From the NCBI GenBank assembly GCA_011800805.1, contig MPNW01000507.1, positions 34,148-98,147 on the forward strand: 64,000 bases of DNA, given 5' to 3'. This stretch comes from Hirudo medicinalis. Its lineage: Eukaryota; Annelida; Clitellata; Hirudinida; Hirudinidae. The position numbers were made by a program, and so were the translations under genes. How positions within the stretch are numbered: position 1 is the first letter of the stretch; each line of letters begins with the position of its first letter. Shown piece by piece: positions 13,171 through 28,700 of the stretch. A model generated the notes under the pieces. That model ran no database searches. It was not told the origin of the DNA and saw only the letters and a list, made by a program, of their open reading frames with translations.

Positions 13171-16100
13171 AATGCTTACCACCAGTCATTATATTATGAC
13201 ATTACAGACTAGTATAAAATTTTTGGCAGAAACAGAAACAAGAGGGAAGACCAAAGAACAGTGGTGTATCAATGTCGCTGCCATCAACATCATCATAATC
13301 ATCATCATCAACATAATAATAATAATAATAATAATAATAATTTTTTTACAAGATGGCATCTTAAGAACATAACTGTACGACACACCTGAACATGTTCACA
13401 AATTCTGTTACTCTACTGCCATTAACTTATTGTGAAATATCATTCAAATACATTAAACGCCATTAAAGGGGCTGCATCAGTGCCATCCAAAAAAAACAAC
13501 AACAGCAACAGCAGCAGCGACGACGACGACAAACAACAGCTGCGTGATGGCAATAAGCATTTAATTGCATCCGTTGACATCAATCTGCTTTCTAAGATGG
13601 GGAGGGAGGCAGTCAACCCGATGATTGGCCAACCTAATGGTCCATGTGGAGAAATAAATTCTACTCCAAGACTAACATCTGAAGGAGGCTTTGTATCCGG
13701 GGAACATAGCGATGACGACTACAGGAAAGAGGGATGGATGGATGGATGATGAATGTATGGATGATGGATGGATGGATGATGGATGGATGGATGTATGGAT
13801 GATGAAAGTATGGATGATGAATGTATGAATGATGGATTGATGGATGATGGATGGATGGATAGATGGATGTATGGATGATGGATGGATGGAACTTGAAGAT
13901 GGTTCCATTTGAGGCGGTGTTGATAAAAGCAAAGATAAATTGGACCCTTTCAATCTATTAGGACGAGCAGACTGGATGCCAGACAGAATTCTATTGCTAC
14001 CATCATATTGGCACCGTCGTCGTCATCGTCATCACCTTCATCATCACCGTCATCATCATCATCACTCACCGTGGTCACTCTCCTGTATATCTGGGCAGCA
14101 TTGGAGCACTCCTTATAGGGGTATTCGCTGGTGGCCATCTCCATCATGCACATTCCAAACGCATACACGTCCACACCCTCGTCGTAATGTTCGTCGTACA
14201 TTTCAGGGGCCATGAACTCTGGCGTGCCTGTTCGGGCGAGGTTAAAGGTCAACGGGTGTGAAGAGGTGAACTAGGTGAATCGATTTTTATTAATTACTTG
14301 TGCAATTTATTTTTTTCCCTTTATTGAGCAGAACAAGAAATAAACAACATAAATGTAAAATAAATTTCCTCCTTTGAACCGACCAGTAACTCAGTTACAT
14401 GGAGTTGATGAAGATGATGTGCTGATGATGATGATAATGAGGATGTAACTACTAGCAATAATCAGATTAATGCAAATTACGCAAGGATCGTGAACGTAAT
14501 TATTATTATTATTATTTTTTTTTTAAATTATTATTATTATTACTGTTATTATTATTATTAATATTATTATTATTACTGTTATTATTAATATTATTACTGT
14601 TATTATTATAATTAGGCCGTGAGAAGGTGGGTCAAGTGTGGTGACATTGAGTAACATCAAAGTGGCAAACAACGTCTGACAACCGAGAGAGGTTTCGTCA
14701 ACTGGATGTCAACGCAGGCTCAACAAATAATCTGGTTCGACCACACTGCATAGTTTCGTAAATTAATTCCACACTGTGGCAGGAATTAAAACATGACATC
14801 CATCTTTACAGCTCTTGTGAAATCCACTTACTACAGCTCAAATGAAATGCTGCTTCTATAACAAATTCAAGCTAAGCACCAGCTTTACTTAATATCCATA
14901 CCATAATCCTAACCCTACTCAATATCCTTACCCTAACCCTAGCCTTAGCCCCAACCCTAATCCCGACCCATTGCTTACCCAGGTGAATAAACCGACTGGC
15001 ACTAAAATCATTACCTAGCAGTTCTGAGGATTGAGCTAATACAGGAAGAACACAAACCTATGACGCTCTTTGCGAACGACTTGTTTTTGAGCGTGGCCAA
15101 TCCCAAGTCCCCTATCTTGACCGACCCCGTGGTGCCGGTGATGAAGATGTTGTCGCATTTCAAGTCCCTGTGGATGACTGGGGGAGTCCTACTGTGGAGG
15201 AAGTACAGACCCTTGAGGATCTGCCGACACCAGTTCTTGAGGACTTTCATGTTTATCTTCTTGAACCTCTTTATGTATCTGCAATCGATTGTACGCTTTG
15301 AAGAACATAAACTTTGTTGGCAACATAAACATTATCACAATATTTCACCTCTGATAATAAAAGTGCACAGTTGATGATGTTTACACAACAAATTATACGA
15401 GAAGGAGGCTCAAACATGAAATGATTAATTATAGTTAATAATTATTAATGCCAAAGAAATAATTTCCCCATCACACAGACAACCTCAGCTAGGTAAGAAG
15501 ACATGATCTTCACACCTCAAGTCCATGCCAGGGAAATAAGACACCCGCGGCTAACGCACGTCCTTGAAAGACATTTGAGGGTCAACTGTCTGGCAGGAGT
15601 TACGTGCCATTCGCTGTCTTTTCGAGATGTAGCTCGTAAAAGATGGAGATAAAATGAGAACATCTTTCAGTGGAATGTTGAGCTAGAGCTGAGGATAAGC
15701 ATTTCAACTGACTATAAAAAGAAACATCCTACTTGACCCGGGCAGAGCACTTGGAACACACGTGTGTGGTCAAAGAAGGCTTATCGGTCAAGTGAAGTCA
15801 TACGGATATCTCACATCCCAGAGGAAACACCATTTTATGAAATAAGAATTCAATCAGAGAACCGAAACCAGCCACTGCCTCAGTAAGCCAAGAAGGATCC
15901 ACATTTAAACATTAGATAAAGAACAAATATTCTTTCAAGAGTTGAAAAGTACTTTGAAAGCAAATAATTTATAAAATCCAATTTTATGAATCTTAAACAA
16001 CCATTCCTTTTGAAGAAACAATTCCTCGCTAAAGGAGAAGTCGTGCTGGAACACACAGGTGAGATTGCCTGTAAACCTGTATCAACTCCTGTCAAGCAGG

Positions 16101-17504
16101 TGCATTCATTAGGTAGCTGATTTAAACAAAGAACTGTCAAAGTGATGGACTGAAGAGATACTACGGAGCGATGAAAGAAACTTTCATTTTCCTTCTGAAA
16201 GCAAACACCTTGAACGAGAACATTTGAACATCCAACACATTACTACAAGACGTAGAACTATGCACAATGCAATCGTGCTTTTTCTCTCTTAAGCTTCAAA
16301 AGGTGTGCTTTCAAATGATCGCCTGCAAAACAAACACCTGTCATAATGACGTGGAAATTGTCGTCTAACGATCTCGAAAGACTCATTCTCACAGGAAGAA
16401 ATATTTCACCATTAAGACATTAAGCCGGCTTTATGACAGCAGTGAGTCTATCTTACGTCTAAATAATAATGAAACTGTAACAAAAATATAACCATCACTA
16501 TTACTATCCATCCACTCAGCAACCTTCCATCCATCAATCCATCTACCAGGCCAATAATAATAATAACAATGATAATAATAAAAACAGTAATAATTATTAA
16601 ACTTTTACATCATCATCATCATCATCATTATTATTATTATTATTATCATCATCATCAACACACCGAACGACAGAAAGTTGATACACGACAAACACACACA
16701 CGGTGATATACTCAACAAAACACTCTCTTGTGACGTAAGGATTATTAATATCGTGTTTCGATATCAATAGGAAAGTAGGAAGCATTTAAACAAAACATGA
16801 GAACACATGCGATGATAATGATGATGATGATGATGATGATGATCATGCTGCTGACGATCATGATGACGACGAAAACATCCATGAAAGCGATATCATAATA
16901 TTCAAAAGATACATCAAAATGCGGTCCCAAGGAATCAGACCAAAATCCAACGATGAGGTTGGCTGCTGATGAAACGATGACGACGAAGACGACGATGACG
17001 TTCAATAAAAAAAACTGTATTTTATAACAATAATAATGACTTAGTCTTAATAAATAAGAAGCCTACTCATGTACTCATTTCTGAAATGGATTCCTTAACG
17101 AGCGCTAGAGGAATAGCTAAGACGACGATGATGACGATCATGATAACGATGCGTCTAGTCCTTCCGACCTGATTTAAGTGGGTCGCAAGAGGAGAGAGCA
17201 TACAAGAAGACATACGAGGAGACGTACAATAAAACATACAAGAAGAGCATACAACCCTTGGAACAAACATTACGATATTTTTGGAAGCGAAATTAAAGAT
17301 GGTCTAGTTGAACGTTTAATTGGTCAGGACGAGATCGTCAACAATGAAATCGAAACATCACGTGACGTCTTTCGTAGCAACAACAACAACAACGCAGCAA
17401 CTAAAAAATAACAACAAATTAATTTAATTAATTTACTGCGCAGAGAAATGTTTATCAATTCATCTAATGATAATTTAGAAATTACTTGATCGTTCACAAC
17501 CACC

Positions 17505-17543
<39 letters not shown>

Positions 17544-20500
17544 CCACCAACATCATAGCCTTCGTTATCTCGAGAAAGGAACGAACAGATTGCAAAGGTT
17601 GGAGATTCCACGATGGTTCTTGGGTTCTCAGCACCTCCAGGAAGATAGTGATGGATGGAGAGACAGAGAGGAGAATGGATGAGAGGAGAATGAATGAGAG
17701 GAGAATGAAAGAGAGGAGAATGGATGAGAGGAGAATGAATGAGAGGAGAATGAAAGAGAGGAGAATGAATGAAAGAGAGGAGAATGAATGAATGAGGGGA
17801 GAAAGAAATGAGAGGAGAATGAAAGAGAGGAGAATGGATGCAATTCCAGAGATAAACGAAGTTTCAGTATCAATCATCTGCTTGGAATAGACACATCACC
17901 AAGGATGACGACGACGACGACGATGAAAATATGCCGACTAGACGAACGTCTGCAGTCACCTTATCTTGTCATCAGGTTGGAGAAGAAGTTAAAGCATGGG
18001 GATGGCCAACTTTCGTCTGCATCATCGTCATCGTCGTCCTCATCATCATCGTCATCATCATCATCAATCGTAAACGTCACGACAACAGATATAAACGTCA
18101 TTGTAACGCAAAGGACGTCGAACGATCCTTCGTAGGAACTGACGTCATTCAATCCATGATGCTGATGATGATGATGATGATGATGATGGTAATCTCTCCA
18201 TCGAATGAATTCAAAGTACTCTCTAAGAGAGTTAAGATGTTGGAGCTTCTTAATAATATTGCCATCATCATTATTATGATGATGATTACTGTTTTTTTAG
18301 TATTCTTATCATTATTTTTATCATTATTATTTTTATGATGATGATTGTTATTATTATTATAAATTAAGAATTGTAATAACATTATTGTCGTCTCCATCGT
18401 CAAGACAATGGAGCATAAACAATCCGTGACACCACCTCCCATTACGTTCGTCCTATTACGTAAGGATTCCCTGGAAAATTCCATGAAGAAGAAAATCAAT
18501 AAAAATGCGAAATGACATGTATGCCTCTCTACGTCACAGGGCGGCCCTGACAGGGTGTGCTTGCTTATCGGACACTATCACGGATGGATGGATGGATGAA
18601 ATGTTTAAAGAGGAGATCCTAACAAGATGGCATTTATGTAGAGCTTTTCTTTCACAGCGACGGTGTCGTGCAAGCTGTTTTGTGCGAATGCGACACCTAA
18701 CGGTTGTTGCTTTTTTTTTGTCGCATGTACGATGGATGCATGGATACACGGATGGTGGATGCATGAAGAATGGACACATGAATGATGGATGGGTGCATGA
18801 AGAATGGATACACGGATGGTGGATGCATGAAGAATGGATACATGAATGGTGGATGCATGAATGATAGATGGATGAAGAATGGATACACGTGGATGGTGGC
18901 TACGTGGATGATGGATACATGAACGATGGATGGATCCATGGATGACACATAAATACATAAACAAGTAAATATTTAGATGGATCTTATTGATACTGTACAT
19001 TATATTATTATTATTGTTGTTGTTATTATTGCATGTTATTGTTGTTATTACTGCATGTTAATGTACAATTACAGCATAAAAAGATGAGCAATTCAATAAA
19101 CAAAGGAAAACCTGAGCGGTTCGTGAGCATGTCAGCCATTAACATCAAACATTAAAGCCGGTCATCAATTTAATAATAATAATAACAACAATAAAAAAAA
19201 ATAATAATAATAATAATAATAATAATGGTAGTAACATCAACAACAATATTAATAACATTAAAGGAAGTATTATCAGTTTTATTCCCGGTAATTCCAGAGG
19301 TATCGAGTTGAGAGGCAGCTGCAGCCCAACAGCAACATACGAAAGCAAAACATTCCAGTAACATCGAAACAGTAACACATCTAACAGCTCTTACAACACA
19401 AATAATTAATTTTTTTTAATAGCGTTTGTAATTATTTTTTTAATTATAATTAATCAGCTGGTCCATTATTTTTGACCAAGAAATTAAGCCATAATTATGG
19501 GGGAGGCAATTACATGGGTACTCGGTGGCCTCGAGGTCCATTGACGGACTTCTGCCACCCTAAAGATTATCTAACATTCATTCATACATCTTCACCCCTA
19601 AAATGAGTACAAAAGCGGGGTTGATGCAAACCAGAAGCGTGACAGGCAGCATTCGCAATCATTACTAACCCTCAGGTCACAAGGGCCAAGGTCAGCGAAC
19701 CAAAAAAAAAAAAAAGAAAAAAGAAAACTGGACTGATGAATTGTGAAGAAGTTTCTGTTGAGAAACCTCGACTACTCTCAACTGCCTACATGTCTAACGC
19801 AATTAACAAAATCATCAACTAACTAACCGACTAACTAACTAACAAAATCATCAACTAACTAACTAACAAAATCATCAACTAACTAACCGACTAACTAACT
19901 AACTAACTAACCGACTAACTAACTAACAATCTAACCGACTAACTAACTAACCACACCAACTATTTTCACAAAATTTGGTTGCGTTCTTAACAAGTGTTTA
20001 AGAAACAGTGACTTCTTCCAATTACCACAGCAGACTAACGTGCTGCTGCTGTTGTTGTTCTTGTTGTTGTTGATGTTTGTGGTTAATACTTAACCACATC
20101 CCAAAAGGAGATGATGCAATGATTAAGCGAGTGCCAAAGAAGTACATGCTTCCAGCCATTCCACTGGCAACAAACAAATAAATCAACGCGAATTCCCAGC
20201 CCTTCTCAACAGGAGTAGGTGATGACTCACCGAACCCCAAGCGTCCTTAACGCCCTAGTCACGTGATCACGCACTAAAACCACTAAGGTCGATCGTAGGA
20301 TGACCTGACAGGCCTCTTGGTGATCTGAACTAGCGATGATAAGTGGTGATGATGAAGATGAACCATGAAGATAAACATTTGAATCCATCATAAACGAAGC
20401 TATTTCAGGCTACGAAACAAGAAATCTTTCCTCAAAGACAAAAAAATATATGCTGTAATGGATGGATGAATGGTCGGAGAGATGCATGGATGAATGAAAG

Positions 20501-21925
20501 AATGATAAGACGGATGGATGCACGGAAGGAATGAATAAATGAATGGATGAATGAAGGAATGGATGGATGAATGGTTTAGAGTCAGAAGTTGACATCTTCT
20601 TGAAGATGCAACAGTGGATTCTCAATCATGACTGGGTCACTCGAGGAAATAAAAGCTGAAAAACTCCATAGGTTTTAATTTATAATCAATAAACTACATA
20701 TTCACTGACATTGTTCACTTCTTGAGACAACAACAATATTGAAGTTACGAAAACAACAACAACAGGGACTCAGATGGATACCAATAATTTCATGACAAGA
20801 AGACAACAGCGTTTACAAGAATCTGCATAGGGTGAGATGTTGATGACCAAGTGAGAGTTAAGGCTACCACAGGTAATCAATAATGTATGAATATGAAATA
20901 TGATGTATGATGGGCGTGGTGATATATCTTCACATTCACCTGAACTCAGCTTGCTGGAGCTGATATGATGATGATGATGATGACGATGATGAAGGATGGT
21001 GATGATGAGGAGGAGATGGATTGATGGCGTGATTTATGGCTGCTTTGAAATAATTAAAAGTGAAGTAATTACAGGCAACAACAACAACAACAAAAAGATG
21101 ACTGGTCGATGCAATAGTGAGTCATCTTCCAATCATATTCAACAACATTAGTCAAGAAAAGCAGCAAGAACAACAAGAACACTCAAAGGAACATTTACAA
21201 AAGGGATTCTCAAATCGATGTCTAAGTTAGGTTGTTTTTTTCTCCAAAGTATGAATCTAAATTGACATTCATATTGATGGTTTCGATATTTAGTCATAGG
21301 GAAGATGAGTCAGACGAATACAGTGAAATCAATCAAACATCGTGATGATGAATTTTGCCACACACACAGCAGCCATAAATTATAATGGCCATCATATCAT
21401 CAAGTGACTGCAGTCATGTAGCATCACCATCGCCATCACTACTATTATCACCCTCATCATTATCCTCACCATCATCATCGCCGCCATGTTAATCACCTTC
21501 TTCTAATCACCGGCATGTTATTCATAGCACGCATTCTTGAGATGCTCATTTAAAGCATAATCAACTCGAACAACAGAACCAGAGACTGAAGCAACAACAA
21601 CAATACAACAACAACAACATCACCAACATCGCCAATAACAGTGACGACGACAACAACAACAACAATAGCAAAAATAGCAACAACATCATCAGTCCGTGAG
21701 AAAGACAACACGTTGTTTTTCCTCACAAATCCTCACGGGACCTCCCCATCCACCACTCCCATCCAGACCCCTCCCCCATGTTTCCTCGGAGGAGGGGATT
21801 TAATTTACAATCCCAACATCAATTATTAAAGGATCGGGAGTTGGACTTTTACGTCATTAATTCGTTGCTTCATTCATTTAGTGGAGAGGTGGAAATGAGC
21901 CAACCGTATAAAATAATAATAATAA

Positions 21926-21967
<42 letters not shown>

Positions 21968-24795
21968 TTATTAATTGCACCACTAGCCATGAGGATCTAC
22001 AACAGTGAAGNTCATTAATTCGTTGCTTCATTCATTTAGTGGAGAGGTGGAAATGAGCCAACCGTATAAAATAATAATAATAAATTAATAATAATAATAA
22101 TAATAATATAATAATAATAAGTGTAATTATATTGCACCACTAGCCATGAGGATCTACAACAGTGAAGATGTGAACTTGATCAACAAGAACAGCAGACGAG
22201 ACTACCAAGTCTACAAATCACATTGTTGAGCGCAGAGTTCGAGCTATTAAACCAAAGAACTACAAGTTCACATCGGTACGTCACAACGGTTCCTATTAAA
22301 AAAAAATGAAAAAATGTTCGTGCTCTTCTCGAACACCTTTCCAGGTAAGTGGATGAGTGAGCGTGTGCACAAACACTCTTCAGCTGAAACTGAAAGTCGT
22401 TCGGTCGTTGTTAAGGTTAGCCAGAGAGCCCTCGAAACAACATCCAATCAACAGGACGATCTTCGTGAGCCCTGCCAATCGAGGAAGGTTTAAACAAAAT
22501 ATTTCCACTTTCGCGATTTCTTAGTGCGAGCGTAGTCTGATTGATGGAAGAAAGTGAAGAAGGAGATAAGAAATAATTAAATTAGCCGTTCGAATCGAAT
22601 AGCGTGCAAACCGCGTGGTGCTAAATAATATCCTTCTGAAATAATATCCTTCTTAAGATGAGAAGACTGTCGTTATAAATTTACTTCTCCCTGTGATAAG
22701 AAAATGTTCAAGTGCTTGCTTTTCCAAGAAGTAATTCCATATTTCCCATGCTCTTGACTCAACTCAAGCTTAAGATTCTTAGAAGCCCTTTTTGGGGGGT
22801 CGGGTAAGAAAGCGATGAGAGAGACGAGGTCCACAATGGACACAATGGTGCTTACGACCTGGACGGCTTATCCAGCTGAGCATTGTGCATGGTTTCCTTG
22901 GTAGGCAATTGATGCAAAACTCGTCTCAGTGACTCCTTGGAATGTACCGAAATCGAAAGAGCACGTCCGTCGTACGAGTAAATTATTCAGACCATGCTCC
23001 GTGACGATGGATTTTCCAGGTTTTAAAAATAGAATCACCAGTTGTTAGGTTAAACATCGGTGTGAAAATGTATATTATATGTTAAATGTATGGTGTACAT
23101 TAAATGTATATTGTGCGTTAAATGTATATTGTATGTTAAATGTATATTGTATGTTAAATGCATATTGTATATTGTATGTTAAATGTATATTATATGTTAA
23201 ATGTATGGTGTACATTAAATGTATATTGTATGTTAAATGTATATTGTATGTTAAATGCATATTGTATATTGTATGTTAAACGCATATTGTATGTACACGC
23301 ATACGAAATGACTCAATTGCTCCCCTCACCTGAGCCAAGAATAACCAGTGAAGATATGAATTTAGGCCACAAACTACTGGGTGACTGGGTGGGATATTTA
23401 CGTAAACACCCTCTACACGTCGATAAAATAACAGTTTGTGACAATATTATTAATCGTTGAATCACAAATAATATTATTATGAATATCAAGAGTGACATCT
23501 CAGAGTATTCCTTGCATATTAAGTATGGTATTTCAAGAATAATATTGGACATTTTTAACGTTGAGAAGTTATTGCGATGATAATGCGTATTTATATAAAT
23601 ATGGTTGAGATATTTGTCACTTTATAAACTTAAGAACTATTCATTTAAATTACTAATATTTATACTGCTTAAATTATTATTACATTTACAAATTATTAAT
23701 ATTATTATATTTACAAATTATTGCTTACAATAATATCTAACTAATACTAATGAAATTAAAAACAGAAAAACACAAGACCATCTGACATAAGGTACATCTC
23801 CAAATGCACCGTTACTCCCTGCTAATCGGCCTACATTGGCGGGCAAAGATTATAAAGAGAAATGAAAGCATTCATTCCCGAGAGCAGGCTCCTATGTCAG
23901 TCATAAAAACATAAACAATACGTAGCCGTCCAGAAATTGGAGACAACAACGGAAAAAATAATACATCGCAGTAGCACCATCTGCCAGGTAGACATCGGAT
24001 AATGCGAGGGCAACGAGAGTTAAGGTCAATTATTACCGTGATAAATACGCCAATATTCGAATAATAAATAATTATTATTAGAAAATATTAATTAATTAAT
24101 TACTAACGCTTAGCTGTAAGGTAACAGTTGTTTACAACTTAAGTATTAACTGAGTATTCGTGTGTTACAACTTATGTTGTAAACAGGTAAGCAATATGTA
24201 ACAATATGGTTGTCAGGACAACAAATAACGTGGATGAGCATTCGTGATCGGTCGGGCAGGAAGAAAGCTACACTAACCATCACCTTATGCAAGTATGCAA
24301 CACAACATAATAATACTCAAAAAAATTAATTATAATATAATACATTATAATTTCTCGATAAATACAAAACAAACATCTATGAAGACATACACACCATCAT
24401 GATTATTTATGCTAAATAAGCAAAACAGCGGGGAGGAGCTGAGCGATTTGAAATTATGAAGGTTATTAAAATTTATTACTGAGTATAACAAAAGTTCAAT
24501 TGTTGTTGTTGTCGTTGTTGGTGTGTGTTTTAATCAACTCTTGGAGCTTTTACTTGGAATTGTTGGGCAAGGTTTGTAAAATAACTCCTTCGAAATAATA
24601 TTAATAATAATAATCATCATCACCATCAATGTTTATTGTTAACAACATACATTGATATATTGACTGATGTCTTATTATTTATTATTATACTGTTAAATAT
24701 TATAATTAGTATAACTATTAGCAGTAGTAGCAATAATAGTCGTGTTGAATCTTCAAAGCTTCAATGTTCGTTTGGTGACAAGAAGCAATAATAAC

Positions 24796-24826
<31 letters not shown>

Positions 24827-25413
24827 GTAATAGTAATAATAATAATTATTATTATAGTAACAACAATAATCTCGTTCAACGATCAAAACAACGAATACGC
24901 CATCGATTCACACGCTAACGATGCATCTTAAAATGGACGACAACAGCAACATTAATAATAGTAATGGTAACAAAGATAACAACAATAACAATATAATAAT
25001 AATAACAGCAACAACAATAGCAATAATAATAATAAAATAATACTACTACTACTACTAATAATAATAATAACAATAACAATAATAATAATAACATGAGTAA
25101 TTTTCGCAACAAGACCGTTAAAACATATTCCCTAACCAACACCAACACTGTTNGTAATAGTAATAATAATAATTATTATTAGTAGTAACAACAATATCTC
25201 GTTCAACGATCAAAACAACGAATAACGCCATCGATTCACACGCTAACGATGCATCTTAAAATGGACGACAACAGCAACATTAATAATAGTAATGGTAACA
25301 AAGATAACAACAATAACAATATAATAATAATAATAACAGCAACAACAATAGCAATAATAATAATAAAATAATACTACTACTACTACTAATAATAATAATA
25401 ATAATAATAAATA

Positions 25414-25446
<33 letters not shown>

Positions 25447-25739
25447 TAAAAGAAGAACCTGGGACTTGAATATTTCGTAGCATTTAGAGCTGCTCAGCAG
25501 ATCAACAGGGGTCTGAAACCTTTCGTCGATCAGAATATGTTGCTAAATTCATCAACTAAGATTGGTAACAACGTAGGATCATAATTAACATGTAATTAAC
25601 AACAACATCTTTAATGATGATAACAATAACAACAATAATATAATAATAATAATAATAATAACACTAACAATAATAATAATGAAACAATAATGATAGTAAT
25701 AATAATAATAATAACACCAACAATAATAATAATGAAACA

Positions 25740-25790
<51 letters not shown>

Positions 25791-28700
25791 GCAACAACAA
25801 TAATAACAACAACAAAATAATAATAATGGAACAATAATAATAATAATACAATATTTTTGCTGTTTGGATGGATTAAGGTGGACAAAAAAAGAAATTATTG
25901 GCAGACGGAGTGACGAACGCCTAAGATCGATCCGCGACCAACGAGGTGAGGAGGTCATCCTCAAGACATGGCCTTGAGAAATTCACGAGAGATTGTGCAC
26001 AATTCTGTAATTCTGCTTGCAGCAGAAGCTCAAAGATGTATGGAAACAACGCACCGAAGGAAATAAATCACACGACAACAAAAACAACGCGAAGAAGAAG
26101 ATGATGATGACGACGATAATGCTAGCAGTAACCAGACGAAAGGTAGTATGAACAAAGAGACCCAGTAACCACCTGTTACTACCATGTAACCACCACCAGT
26201 CGTCAAAACAATGTAAACAAAGCATGGAACATTGTATTAACAAATAAATTATAACAGTATAAAACTTAATAATAATAATAATAATCATAATAATATAATG
26301 ATAATAACAATTACAATAATAATTATAATAATAACGTATCTTTTAAAACCAGCTCGAGATTCAATGACTCGTGAAAGTAGGGAGTAAAAATATTATTTTA
26401 AAGTAAAATCACAATTTAAATAAACACTGCTCACGTCTTGAGAGTTCCAGAGGTCATGAGTTCGGTCACCAGGACGATGACCTTCTTGCCCTTGACCGGG
26501 TTCTCTTCGAAGTAGTCGTAGAAGCGGACGATGTTCGGATGCTGCAGGGTCTTTAACATCTCGGCCTCCTCCTTGAACCGCTGGTGCTCGCTCTTCTGCC
26601 ATGTTCGGTCCTGGTGAAGTCAATGTCATCATCAGTGCTGTCAAGTCATCCTCAGTACCCTCAAGTAATTCTCAGTGCCATCCATTCATCATCGTCGGCA
26701 TGGGTATCGTTATAGTTGTTGTAAATACAGATTGAGGTCAATTTTAAAATTAGAAGTCAGTTTCATCTCGCTAGTCGTCGCTATGCATAACTGTTGCGAA
26801 CCTCCGCTGAAGAAATTCTGATCGATCACAACTTTATTCAATCAGATTTTTGTTAATAAAATTATGATTATTATTATGATTATTGATATTATTAATTATT
26901 TATTTATACGCTTGTAATTATTGCGTAGCGTGAATGCAAAGCGGACGAGCTCTCGTAAGAAGCTCGAGACTCGATGCCATCTTTTTACAGAAATGACTTT
27001 TGAAATCTGACGAGGAGACCGATAACTTACGAGAATCAAGTTGCGTCATAAAATCTAAAGCCTGACATCAAAGAGAATGAAACGAATGGAGTAAGCAAGT
27101 AGTACGTAGTAGTGGTTCAAGGTCACCGAACACCGAACAAAGGCTGACACCAATTATGCGGACAATGGCTTGCCAAGAATTAAGTGAATGCTTTTGTTGT
27201 CATTTCCAGTCCAAATTGGAGCGTTATTAAATTATTTAGTTGGCTGGTGTACAGAAATGTAAAAGAGAACTCTGAACTCACAAAAGCCAGGGTGCATCTG
27301 CACCCAATCACTTTTTGATGTCTGGGTGTCTATTAATAGCAGCCAATCACTTAATTGCTAGAATGTAAACTGAAAATCTAAATAAATAAAAAATAGTAAC
27401 GTAAATAACAGAAGTAGCAGTGCCACTTCTTGAAAGCATGGCAAGCTGAATTCGAAAGCGCAGGAATCGAAAGTATTCCCTCTTCTGGGATTTTCCCACA
27501 CCGACAACTTACGATAACTTGTTCCTTTGATGTATTTCACTAGCAAAGAACTTCACTACTGCTATCAATGATGTTACCAATAACATCACATTTCATAGCA
27601 TTTAGGGGCCGAAAATGTCTTGGTTGAAAAACTGTAGAATTGTCATCTGCATCTTATGTTGGAGCAACAAATATAGAGACATTTCAGTCGGGAAATTGGC
27701 AACAACTTCATGTTTCGAGTTGCAATCTGATTAAATAATCACACAAAACAAAACAAACAAACATTTGGAATTTAAGGGAATTTAGAAAAAAAAAATGTTA
27801 ACAGCTTGTTGTTGCACATTGCCATGAATTACAAAACATATGGAGATGTAGTTGTAGGAATTTTCGACGACGACGTAATTCGCATGATGATGATGATGAT
27901 GGTTATAAAATAATTATGTTATTAATATATTATTATTATTATGTTAACTATATTATTATATTAATTATAATATTATTATTATTATTGTTACAAATGCTAT
28001 CACCATTGAATCATTGCTCAACTTTTGCATTAAGAAAGAACTCCATTCATGCATGTTCTGTTAATAATGTCAACAATAATTTTCATTAAAAATAACAACA
28101 ACATATTAATATTAATATTATTATTATTATATTAACTTTTATATATTATTATTATATTAATATTAATTACCAACGTAATAACTACCGGACTTAGTAAATA
28201 CTTTTCAATTCCCGAAGCACGATTATAATGCCATCAATGGTAATGATGATGATGTTGAAGACGACGACGATGAATATGAGTACTATTCATGTGAGACAAT
28301 ATTTTTCCAAATCCATTCCATTGAGAATCCGTTTGTCTTTCAACCTCCTGACAGATGTCCACGTGTTTGAGAACCTTAAGTCATACGTGGTCTTACAATA
28401 AAAAATAATTATGTTCCAATTTTAAGCATTATACAAGGAGAGTTCGCCCTAGTCGTGGCTTCCAGATAACCGGAGAGAGAGAGAGAGAGAGAAAAAAAGG
28501 CTTTTCCAGCAGGATGTTTCCAATATTCTCACGCTCGATAAGTTATGTTCTGGACCTCTCTATGCCGATATTAAGAATTACCAAATATTTATTTCTTCCT
28601 GTTTTTTTGCCTGGATTGGAAAATATTATTTAAGCTGCTGATGGAATGTTGAGATGAAATCACTTTCAAAGTAAACAAAAAAATATTAATAGAGCCATCA

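Larger units (their letters stand above)
15279..26434. other. WNK intron between exons 2 and 3, 11.2 kb, mostly repeats
   Basis: No exon of another gene could be supported on either strand. The content is (ATC)n, (TAA)n, GGAT-type and AACT-type tandem repeats, a 17-18 base minisatellite, AT-rich filler and both N gaps with duplicated flanks. Confidence 0.7.

Noticed and set aside
12908..13189. Poly-Asp, poly-Ser and poly-Met open frames over the ATC repeat
   Set aside because: They are the three readings of one trinucleotide array inside a WNK intron; there is no start context and no unique sequence.
13432..13749. 105-residue plus-strand ORF (Asn/Ser/Asp-rich) in a WNK intron
   Set aside because: Half is coded by CAA/CAG/GAC repeats and it ends in the GGAT minisatellite; no motif and no splice partner.
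17486..17877. Arg/Glu/Met-rich and Ser/Leu/Ile-rich frames on both strands
   Set aside because: They are produced by the GAGAGGAGAATGAAT minisatellite, whose units contain no stop codons.
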